64,000 nucleotides of DNA. Source: Halichondria panicea (lineage: Eukaryota; Porifera; Demospongiae; Suberitida; Halichondriidae). The DNA lies in the NCBI RefSeq assembly GCF_963675165.1, contig NC_087377.1, positions 11,456,632 through 11,520,631 on the forward strand, read 5' to 3'. Below the pieces are notes generated by a model. That model worked only from the letters and a program-made list of their open reading frames with translations. It was not told the DNA's origin and searched no databases. The position numbers and the translations under genes were made by a program. Shown in pieces: positions 47,592 through 57,627 of the stretch (its first letter is position 1; the number at the start of each line of letters is the position of its first letter).

Positions 47592-48780
47592 CAGAGGAGG
47601 TTGGACAGGATCAGAGGAGGGAGAACACGATTAACCTTAGCTCTAATTAGCTAATTATCGCGACCTTTTAATTACATTATTTGAACGATTCATCTTTTCT
47701 TTCTTTGTAACCTCTACATATTGGACACAAGAGCTAGAGCCTTTTCTCCTACTGGAGGTACCCCTAGTTGGGCGGAGTCCAACCAACGCTGCGCTCTGGG
47801 CGAAGCGTTGGTTGGACTCCGCCCAACTAAGGTACCCCTATGGCCAAGTTGTCAGGACCTGAAGGTAATAGGACCTATAAGAAGCACCTCAAGTACTCCT
47901 ATCTCTAAGATCCCTGTGAGAAGCATCCCAGGCACTCTGATCTTGTCTCTGTGAGAAGCACTCTTGATCCTGGAGACAGGATCCCTATGAGGAGCACCCC
48001 AGGCACTCCTGTCTCCAAGATCCCTGTGAGAAGCACCCCAGGCACTCCTGTCTCTGTGATAAAGCTGCAACATGGAATTGTTTAGTTCAGAGTGTCTCCA
48101 ACATGAAGAACATCAATGACACTAACAGTCTCAGCTTCTAGCACCGCTTTATTTGTATGGTTTGCTCTGTGCCTGCAAGAATTGCCTGTCACTCATACTA
48201 CAGTACTGTTCTGTGTGTCCCAATATGTAGAGGTTATAAAGAAAGAAAGAAAAGATGAATCGTTCAAAGAATGTAGTTAAAAGGTCGCGATAATTAGCTA
48301 ATTAGAGCTAAGGTTAATCGTGTCCTCCCTCCTCTGGGACAGGATCATGAGCACCACTTATTTTGCTGAGCTGTCACAAAAATTGACAATGAGTTCTATG
48401 TAAACTTCTAGCTGGTATTGCACGGTCATTAGAGACTGAAGGCAAGCTTTATGTGCCTCTCTGACTTCTTTTGATATAAAACTTTCATTAACCAACCCGA
48501 TCCCCACCGATCCCCTCTATTCTTGTGAGTTATCAGTGCATACAGATTCTTGCCAGCCAGTACAATGCAAGCTGCATACAGCACTGCTAAACTATACTCT
48601 ACCCTATAGTCTAGCTAATCTTGGTCCAGCCAGACAACAGACACAGCTAGTCAGGTGTTACAAGTCAGCAAAGCAAGAGTATCCATAACTTTTTTATTAC
48701 ACTTATTCGGTATCTATGGTAACGTGAGCAGAGACCTTAGGAATGTCACATGATTGATGACGCGTGGCCAACCTCCTCTG
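47592..48780. mobile_element. CAGAGGAGG-family element (outer), 9-bp duplication
   Basis: The ends CAGAGGAGGTTGGACAGGAT and GGCCAACCTCCTCTG are flanked by perfect 9-bp CATGAGCAG (47583-47591, 48781-48789). Its own sequence (without the nested insert 47612-48336) is an inverted relative of 30015-30453 (shared CATAACTTTTTTATTAC, GCTGAGCTG). Confidence 0.92.
47612..48336. mobile_element. CAGAGGAGG-family element nested in 47592-48780
   Basis: Long inverted arms of about 130 bp (CAGAGGAGGGAGAACACGAT, then GCTAATTATCGCGACC) and a perfect 9-bp duplication GGACAGGAT (47603-47611, 48337-48345). It inserted only 20 bp inside the outer element. Its centre has a 34-bp-arm hairpin (about 47757-47837, GGGCGGAGTCCAACCAACG) and an imperfect minisatellite (about 47880-48060, CTGTGAGAAGCACCCCAGGC). 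Confidence 0.92.
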
Positions 48781-48789
48781 CATGAGCAG

Positions 48790-49847
48790 GTAATGTGTTC
48801 AAAGGCCCAATGCATTATTGCCCTATGGTATGGTAAAGTCGGAGTGTGTATATAGCATTCTTTATTCTTTTCAACTTTTCCTGTTCCTCCCTATAGTTTC
48901 GTTATCATAGTCTCTCGTTTGTGTTTTGTTTTGCTTTCTCTAGTGCCTTAAATTTCCCATAAAGGGCACTACGACAGGAGCAACTACCCTGCTTGTCCTG
49001 CTCTACTCAATTCATTTTGCTAAATGACCCTTTTGGGATTGATTATAGACACACCACCTTATGTATGGGAAATATTTAGTGCAGGATATCTGCGGAGCTG
49101 GACCTACTCTTGAATTACAATCATGCATAATAAAGTTTCAACCAGTGTTGGTTATAAATGTGAAAAATCCAAGGTGGAAAAAGGAGGAATATCTATAGAG
49201 TTACTCCCCTTCATGGGCAAATTAAAAGTGTTGACAATTGTGAGACTACATGTATTAAAAACCACCCATTAATTATTATACAGAAACCATATCACTGAAA
49301 GATAAACTAAGCCATCTACCACAAACAGACAATCATCTTCCTATAATAACTCAATGCACTAGCACCAGGTACACAATGTATGTGTGTGAACATGTGCACG
49401 TACTTATATTATATATACCTACACAGCTGCTGGCATCACATGAATGTATAACTGACCAGGAAAGTAAACGGGAATTCATAGCCTAACATGGTCGTACTAA
49501 TAAACTGCTTTCATAACAGGAAAAACCAACATGCATCAATACATGCATGCCCACCTATAGAGATACATGCTACAGCACTAATACTTATGCAGGATAATGA
49601 CCTAATGTAACGCTCCTTCTTTTATTTATGGGCTCCTGGCATCACATAAGTGCAATTTAACAATAATCCGGAGGACACTTCCTATAGAGCTACAAATCAA
49701 CATCATCACATATATGTACATGTACGCACCCGAGTGCGCACAATTCCATATAGAACACAACATGCAATACCTATGCACTGCTTGACTCAATACAAGTTGT
49801 CTCTGTTGTTGCCTGGTATATGGTTGGTACACCTTTAAGGCCTATGG
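48790..49847. other. Spacer, no gene seen
   Basis: AT-rich with short repeat words (GCTGGCATCACATGAATG at 49430, CTCCTGGCATCACATAAGTG at 49632). No supported exon. Confidence 0.45.
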
Positions 49848-50089
49848 CAGAGGAGGTCCGACAACCATGGGCCTATAACTTTAATTTAGCATTTTCATAA
49901 CTTGCGTTTAGAGGTACATGTTGCACTCCTCATAGACTTAGTCCTCTGTCTTGTATTGTTAGGTATAGTTTTAGTAATAATTATAGGAGCTCTAACACTC
50001 TCAATAACATCTGTAAAGGCAATAAAGTTTCATGATTTGCTGATTCAGTAAAAAATTTATGCTAGGTGCACAGTTGTCGAACCTCCTCT
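49848..50089. mobile_element. CAGAGGAGG-family MITE, 9-bp duplication
   Basis: Inverted ends CAGAGGAGGTCCGACAACC and GTTGTCGAACCTCCTCTG, perfect 9-bp GGCCTATGG on both sides (49839-49847, 50090-50098). 242 bp. Confidence 0.92.
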
Positions 50090-50441
50090 GGGCCTATGGT
50101 TTGAGGTATTATAACAAAACAGTTAATTTATGGACTTAGAATTGGTAATCAGTGGTTGAAATGAGCTACATGTACATGTATATTCTATTATAGTTGCTCA
50201 ACATGTTACTATTACGTCAACCAAGCGGAGACTAATTGATAAACGTTATCAAAAAATTCTCGGGTAAAAAGTGAATTGAGAGGAAACAACCTATCTTGAA
50301 TAAAACTTTCCTGACATGTTAAACATGTAAGCTGACAATTAAATGATTGTGGCTAAAATCCGGGGTAAACTAACAAAAATGATTTCATGTATTGAGAGTT
50401 TATTCTTGTACTAAAAATAGTTTTAATTCCGTACCACACAC
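50090..50441. other. Presumed 3' flank of the Death-domain receptor
   Basis: AT-rich, no gene. On the minus strand downstream of the stop, AATAAA-like words (for example near 50290-50300, TTCAAGATAG context) could serve polyadenylation but are not diagnostic. Confidence 0.35.
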
Positions 50442-51905
50442 CTAGTGCTTGGTGTAGTGCTTAGAAGGGAGTGGAGGTGCCGGGGGTTCGTTGTTAGGGG
50501 CTGGTTTAGGAGGACGGGCTGGAACTATCTCAATAGTTCTGCATGGGAAAAGTGATAAGATAAGAACCGTTAACACTGCTAGATGATACAAGGGTAAAGT
50601 TATGATGACAGAACCACAGTTTATAATTATTTGTACAGTTCAAACATGGGAGACACATACATGTATTCGATGCATCTGTGGACCCATTATCCCAACCTAT
50701 ACCAACCTATACGGACACCTCCACCCTTTCGTTGGATTAAGGTTTACGTATAAAAACTTTGGTTGCTGACTACCATACAATTGCATTGGTGGTTATACAT
50801 GGGAGCATGTTTTGTGGCACTCAACTTACGGTTTAGGAGGACGTGAGGGAGGCAGTGCCTTTGGTAATCCGGGGCCGTCATCTGTCGTTGTGGGTGATCG
50901 AGAGGGGAGGGGAGGGGAAGGGGCTCGGTCGTACTTGTACACGGTACTTGGTACTGCCTTCATGTTCAACTCCACTGGGAGGCGACCTGTGAGTGAGTGT
51001 GACGAGTGCATGGGGTAGTGTGGGTCATAATCATACTGTAGGGTGTATTTTGCTCCAGCAATTAAACTACTTGGATCGAGTTAACAGCTGTTAAACATAC
51101 CAAGAGTCTCATTTTGATAAACAGGGAAGCATAATAATTACATGTATGTTGTATACCACAGTTCTCAATGAGTCAGAGAGAAGAGCAGGAATTGTAAAGG
51201 CTTGTTGTAAAGTGAAGCAGTGTTGTGTCTAGTGGTTGGGGTTAGGATAAAACACAATACTGCCCACACAATCAACTACTGTACGGTTATACTGACAATG
51301 ACAGCTAGGCCACTATTAGTTAACAGCTTAACTATAGACTATATACCAGCAGGGCTACACTTCACGCAACACACATGAAACCACTACTCACCAGTATCGT
51401 AGATATTCATGAAATCCTTTGCCAGTTGCTCCTCTCCGATCTTACTAAGATGACCAGCCAGCTCCCTCCAGGTTGGTCGCCCGGAGCAACTCCTCATCCA
51501 CTGGTCGATCACCTCCGTTAGACAGCCAGCGTGATTGTTGCCACATGAATCCTCGATCTAAAATGAGATACTTGAGTGAGTAGTGAGTTACACCAACAAT
51601 AGATTAGCACTTCTATTTGTACGATTAAGGTGTGACCAGACAATGGGTTAATTATAGACTTTTAAGAAAGTTATTGTTATCAACTTTCATCATTAAAAAA
51701 CAAAAAACAATTCCTTCACACCACGTACAGAACAATGATTGACCTTTGATAGATTTAAGATTAGTAAGTACCTGCTCAATCATTGTTTCAGGCAGCCTCA
51801 TAGTCTCTGCTAGCTCCCTCCATTTGTGGTCCATTGACCTGATCTGCACCAAGGCCTGGTCAATGTCCAAGAGCTTGTCCACATCAGGCAGGGCTGGGGC
51901 TGAGG

Positions 51906-51949
<44 letters not shown>

Positions 51950-54900
51950 AAACTGACCTCCGCTAATGCAAAGAGGCTCGCACCTAAAACATATTTCAGT
52001 AGGCTATGCTTCAGGGCAGCACTACAATTAGGCCACCTGTCACTGGAGGAAGCAATGAATGCTATACACTTTCTAACACTCAAGCCATAAATACTATTGA
52101 ATAGAGTCTATAGCAGCTATATCTTGCTGCCCAACTCATGATCAGTGTGTGAATCCACATAACAAGGTTAGCTCCCAATTACCCACTGCCTTAACAGGTA
52201 AGGGTAAAACCAGAAGCTGTAAACTTGACAGCAAAGAACCACTGGTTCCTAATCAGCTGGTCAGGTGATGGGATTCTGCCATTTCGGCTGATTAAGAAAA
52301 AGTGTGCTGTAATGTTGTCTGTTCCTGGTAGTAGGATGCTTCTATCTTGTCTTTCCAAGTGATGTTTTGCCTGTCTACCAGGAACACACAACAACACAGC
52401 TTAATCATACGGAATGGGGATCTCGCTAGATATCTCTAACTACCAGGAACGGATGCACTATGGTACATTCTAACATAATTATCTGGTACACCTATCAAAA
52501 TCAGTGACAATGACTCAAAGCCTATCACATAAACAGGCTCACCTGTTGGGCTGGTGGGGAGGGTGGCTGCTTTAGCCTGTTTCCTGCTGGTGGCAGCAAC
52601 ATCCACAGTGGCGTAGGTAACCTGGTGCTGGTCCACTGTGGCAGTTGTGTTTTTGCCTGTCTTGTGGGGCTGGCTGGACCTAAGGGCAGCATAGACCACT
52701 GGCTCCACTGTAGCCTGAGGTGTCTGGAAACAAACAGAGTTAAGAATATCTTTCAGTTACAGATCTGTACAATATGTGAAGCAGGATATCACGGTAAAGT
52801 ATTGTATTGGTGTACATGCAACACAGGACACGCACAAACAGTTTCTTTATGAACCAAAGATGATTTGTTTAACTTTAAATTAGTAGTTATAATGCCAACC
52901 AAAACAAACACCATTTTGTCACAATACTCTCACACACACACACTCACCACATTGCCGAGCTGGCCATAGCCGGGTAGTCTCTGAGTCTGCAGGAAAATAG
53001 AGTGCAATGAACAATTGTGTCTAGATGATATTACCTGTCCAGTGTTCATTGTACTGTAGCCTTCCGCGTTGACTCCTATCTTCTGTAAGGAGGAAAAAAT
53101 CAAAAATCAATGCTTTGTTCAATAGCTCTAGGTAATGGTGGTGAGGTGGCCTTTGTGTGTTCATGTGTGTACAACAATGTATATATAACATCTGGCAGCT
53201 AGTAACCATTTATTCACGTACATTGTCTGAGTTGAGGACCACCTCATCGTAAGTCAGTGCCCCAGCATCCTGTACATGAATATATAGAAAGTGAGTGCAC
53301 TGCACATTTTTTATGTGACATAAACCAATTTTGGCTAAATATGAGGTACCATGGTCTATACATGTATGTATATAGTGTAAACTGACTAAGCTCTTCTCAC
53401 CGGGCTACGATTAACTCTGCTGTAACCCTCAGAGTCAGGAGGAGGAGGATGGGCCTAACAGAGATTGGGTGGGGGGGGGAGACAGATTATTTAAGGCTCT
53501 TACCTTCCAGCATCATAATTATGTACAACAGCAAAAACAGAATAAACTCACTTTCTTTGCATTCCTTGGGCCGTCATGCCTCAGCTCACTGTAGTCTCCC
53601 TGAGCAGTGACACATAGGTACACACTACACACTGAGTTTATGATCTTACCTGAAGTCCCGACATCTCCACCACATCTTCTCTAAACTCATCTGATTTGTG
53701 TCGCCCCAGTGAGAACAGGACAATCACCACAATAGCTGTTAAACACACTACCAGTAGTATACCTCCAACAATACCACCTACTATGGCAGCAGCATTAGCT
53801 GGGAGGGAAATCAATATGACACACTCATCACAATGATATACACAGATATGCATGATGGGATACTTGACTTTCAATTAACAAGTAGAGATTACTCACGACC
53901 TGTTGTTATAGGTACACACATAGTATCCTCTGGCTCAGTGCTCCAGACTCCAGAATTAGTGCAAGTGATGGTGTTGGGTCCTATCAGTGAGAGTCCATTG
54001 TCACACTGGTAAGTCAGCACTGTTCCCTCCAACACTGTCTTGTTCACCCTTTCATAGTCCACTATAGCACCGTTGGATGGCTCCTCAGGAAAAGAGCAGT
54101 TGACTAAAATTAGGATCAAGGATTGGAATCAGCCTATAATAACCGTACTGTTTTACCTGGCCTCTCTCTGCACACCAAGCTCCCAGGATTCTCCACCCAC
54201 TCTCCCCTACCCCCCACATCAGTGCATGTACTGGTCCTCACATTAGGGGGGAACAGTCCCTCATCACAGCGGTAGGTGACCTGTGAACCCAGTGAGAAGG
54301 GTGGTGTCCCACCACTGAGGTCCACACTACCTCTAGATGGTGCAGCAGGCGAACCACAGGTGGCAACTGAGAGGAGGGGACTATAGCGTACAATGCAGCC
54401 ATGATATTAATTACAACTTACCTGAGAGACACATGTAAGTGGTGGGGTCAGATGACCATCGTCCATCACTCTCACAGGTTGCAGTTACTGTCTGTCTATT
54501 GCAAGTGAAGCTTAGTATTGATCCTATTAGTACAGGCAGTGGTGGACGACCATTGATGGTCACTGGATCCGCAGGTGGTGGATTAGAGGGGCAGGTAACT
54601 GCATTGGAGAAACATAATATAAGGTGTAGGTTACTAATCCATAGAAAAAAGGACACTGCATTCCTTCTATTGGTCACTTCTACTAACCAATAGCAGGAAT
54701 CACCACCATTACAGCACTGCTATTGCCAGCACAGTTGACAGTTTTGATGGTCACAGTGTAGTGAGTGTCGTAGGAGATGGTTATCTGTGCCGAGGTGGTC
54801 TCCACGGTGACTGGTGACTCGGAGAGAGGTGTTGGGGAGATGGTGAGGGCATAGCTGACAGACACACCACCAATAGAGGAGGGGGAGTTCCAGTCCAGAG

Positions 54901-55613
54901 CGATAATGGAAGAGAGAGTTTGATTTTGAATGGAGGAAATTATTGGGTTGAGTGGAGAAGTTGGGGCACCTGCAAATTCATGATTAGCTGCATGGAGAAT
55001 TTAAAAACTCACCAGCAACTGTTACAGTCTGTTGTGACTCTATTACAACACCATTATTAATAGTAGCAACACAGGTGACATTGCTACCATCCAGTACAGA
55101 CACTTCACTAAGGTTGATGAGAGTGGACGTCAGATTTCCATTATCATTGCTTACAAGAACAACCTCAAACATGATCACTCCAGATCCAAATGTGTCCCTT
55201 CGACCAACTTTTGAGAATATATCGAATGGATTCGTTTGTGCTTCTGACATCAACATAGACTCTGCTGGAGGATCTACTCTCCATTGCAATGCAACACCAT
55301 CAGGTACGAAGCATGTGAACAGAACTGTCTCTCCAGGACACGCCACACTCGTGTTATACATCAGATCCAAAGTGGCCTCTGTTTTGGAAACAAAATGACA
55401 GAAGTATCTAATAGGGCAATAATATGGTACAGTTACATGTATTTGTACTTGAATACTGAATACACATGATACATCTGCTATCAGCCTATCTACCTTAAAA
55501 CATAGCTACGTACCGGTACCCAGGCTAGATCTAGTCTAGGCACGAACTTTACCTGCAACAACAAAAGATGATAGGAGATAGAACAGGAGACATATCTGGA
55601 CAAGAAGATCCAT
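50442..55613 (-). CDS. Ig-FN3-CCP3-TM receptor with ITIM-type tail, Death domain and proline-rich end
   Basis: Seventeen exons in coherent phase give 829 residues: 55613-55553 (signal peptide MDLLVQICLLFYLLSSFVVA; a second ATG lies 13 nt upstream, out of frame), 55378-55013 (Ig), 54969-54688 (FN3), 54598-54422, 54366-54157 and 54103-53897 (three CCP), 53798-53650 (TM: AAAIVGGIVGGILLVVCLTA), then 53599-53552 (YSEL), 53454-53401 (YSRV), 53269-53222 (LTYDEV), 53082-53035 (YSTM), 52986-52948 (YGQL), 52723-52543 (VVYAAL and VTYATV), 51905-51772 and 51557-51392 (one Death domain: WRELAETMRLPE, then CLTEVIDQWM and TWRELAGHL), 51052-50830 and 50538-50442 (PxxP-rich, stop TAG). Three tyrosines fit the ITIM consensus (S/I/V/L-x-Y-x-x-I/V/L). 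A surface receptor coupling SH2-type and Death-domain signalling is inferred. It alone among its relatives here is free of lesions. Confidence 0.88.
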
Positions 55614-55663
55614 CGCTAACTGCATGAAAACAAATCCCAGCTAGACATAAACTACATTATATC

Positions 55664-57203
55664 AGAGATACAAAAGAAAGGGGATTGGAAACGACCGCCC
55701 ACGCCCTATGTAAAAGGACTGACATCCGGTGAAGCAGAGATACAAAAGAAAGGGGATTGGAAACGACCGCCCACGCCCTATGTAAAAGGACTGACATCCG
55801 GTGAAGCACTCTGTGTAATTATTGCGCTCGCAAATAATTACATGGAAAAGTTTTATATCCCTGGTTTCTAGCTCTCCTATCCACTAGAGATCACTCAGGG
55901 CCTGGGAGATACTTGAGAGAAGTAAGCTTATACCACTGACAAGCTCTAAGTCCGTTGTCTTTACTCTGTTTCCAATTTTTTTGAGTTTAGCTTGAATTAC
56001 TCTATGTCAACTTTTCTCTGTCCCTCCTGTGAAGTGAAAACAGCAAAGGACATTGCTTGACTTGGTTATTATGTATCTAAGTGCTACATAGAATGGCTTC
56101 ATGCTATAAATAAGCTGTACTGTTCATAAACGTTTGCAGTATAGTCCTTCAAACTGCTTTAGTATACTTTTAGACACGCCACAGGCCTGTCCCTCCTACG
56201 ACTTCATAGTAAAGGCTATTTCTTCTTGCATAGCATTTATTTGTCTAGTAATAGTGGCTGCATGGCTTAGTCGACTTTTTAGAGCTAAATTCTCTTTACT
56301 TTTTAGAAAAATCAACATTAAAAATGATCAATTTCACTGTTTCTATGTACAGCACATTGTAGAGCAGTCAAGACTGGTAATGAGCATGCTGACTATAAAT
56401 ATAATCCTTTGTAGTTTTAGCCACGCCCTATAACGCGGAATGCTTCACACAAAAATTTCGTAAAAATTTCGTTTCCAATCCCCTTTCTTTTGTATCTCTG
56501 GGTGAAGCACTCCGTGTAATTATTGCGCTCGCAAATAATTACATGGAGGACTGCGCTATGGTTTTGTATCCCTGCTCTCCTATCCACTAGAGATCACTCA
56601 GGGCCTGGGAGATACTTGAGAGAAGTAAGCTTATACCACTGACAAGCTCTAAGTCAGTTGTCTTTACTCTGCTTCCAATTTTTTGAGTTTAGCTTGAATT
56701 ACTCTATGTCAACTTTTCTCTGTCCCTCCTGTGAAGTCAAAACAGCAAAGGACATTGCTTGACTTGGTTATTATGTATCTAAGTGCTACATAGAATGGCT
56801 TTATGCTATAAATAAGCTGTACTGTTCATAAACGTTTGCAGTATAGTCCTTTAAACTGCTTTAGTATACTTTTAGACACACCACGGGCCTGTCCCTCCTA
56901 CGACTTCATAGTAAAGGCTATTTCTTCTTGCATAGCATTTATTTGTCTAGTAATAGTGGCTGCGTTGCTTAGTCGACTTTTTAGAGCTAAATTCTCTTTA
57001 CTTTTTAGAAAAATCAACATTAAAAAATGATCAATTTCACTGTTTCTATGTACAGCACATTGTAGAGCAGTCAAGACAGGTAATGAGCATGCTGACTATA
57101 AATATAATCCTTTGTAGTTTTAGCCACGCCCTATAACGCGGAATGCTTCACGCAAAAATTTCGTAAAAATTTCGTTTCCAATCCCCTTTCTTTTGTATCT
57201 CTG
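55664..57203. mobile_element. CAGRGATACAAAAG-family element (outer), 7-bp duplication later split by a MITE
   Basis: Inverted ends CAGAGATACAAAAGAAAGGG and CCCTTTCTTTTGTATCTCTG. The left flank is ATTATAT (55657-55663). The right flank reads ATTA, then the MITE 57208-57442, then TATTAG; removing the MITE and one TA restores ATTATAT, so the 7-bp duplication is perfect. The interior contains a second full copy of the same element. It lies about 50 bp upstream of the receptor start codon at 55613. Confidence 0.88.
55735..56500. mobile_element. CAGRGATACAAAAG-family element nested in its own relative
   Basis: Full-length 766-bp copy with inverted ends, flanked by the perfect 7-bp duplication GGTGAAG (55728-55734, 56501-56507). 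It inserted at position 71 of the outer copy. The two interiors are nearly identical and share an open frame (about 56134-56433 and 56836-57030) that lacks a clear ATG. Confidence 0.92.
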
Positions 57204-57207
57204 ATTA

Positions 57208-57442
57208 CCGTATAGCGCGAAATTTTCTAGGCACTTATATTTCGTGGATTGGCCTCTAAAAACCATTTCGTTGCACAATGTTCGCGGAATGGCTGCTTAC
57301 CGGAAGCCACGCCTTTAAATCTTTGCATGATAGCAGGTAATTCTAATTAAAGAACACTTTTTGTGGACTTAATTTTCGTGTAGAATTCTAACCCCACGAA
57401 ATCCGCGAAAATTAAGCCCCTCGAAAATTTCGCGCTATACGG
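57208..57442. repeat. MITE, CCGTATAGCG family, inserted in a target duplication
   Basis: Inverted ends CCGTATAGCGCGAAATTTTC and GAAAATTTCGCGCTATACGG, flanked by TA. It landed inside the right 7-bp duplication of the element ending at 57203, so it is younger. Confidence 0.9.
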
Positions 57443-57627
57443 TATATTAGCTGCACAGCCCCCTCATGCTCATCCGTGACAACAAGGCCACGCCTCCGGG
57501 GCAATTTACTGTAAGTCTGGAACCTGGGTTGGGATTTCAGATGTATGTTTATATGTACCTTCATTTTTGTCGTGCCGTGCCACTAAGCGTCTTTATATCC
57601 ATGGTTCATTGAATTCGCCCGAAAATC

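Noticed and set aside
51031-51037. Acceptor CTACAG at 51036-51037 for the proline-rich exon
   Set aside because: Using it puts a stop directly after the Death-domain exon. The acceptor ending at 51053 keeps phase 1 and an open frame, so it was preferred; reading through the Death-domain donor would instead end the protein at IYDTGE.
52191-52397. Extra exon between the ITIM exon and the Death domain
   Set aside because: The 68-codon minus-strand frame lacks a good acceptor and donor in phase, and exons 52723-52543 and 51905-51772 already join in phase 1.
56134-56433. Possible small membrane protein with a hydrophobic SCIAFICLVIVAAWL segment
   Set aside because: It recurs in all copies of one MITE-like family, has no ATG at its start and no splice or promoter support; similarity among copies is explained by recent transposition.
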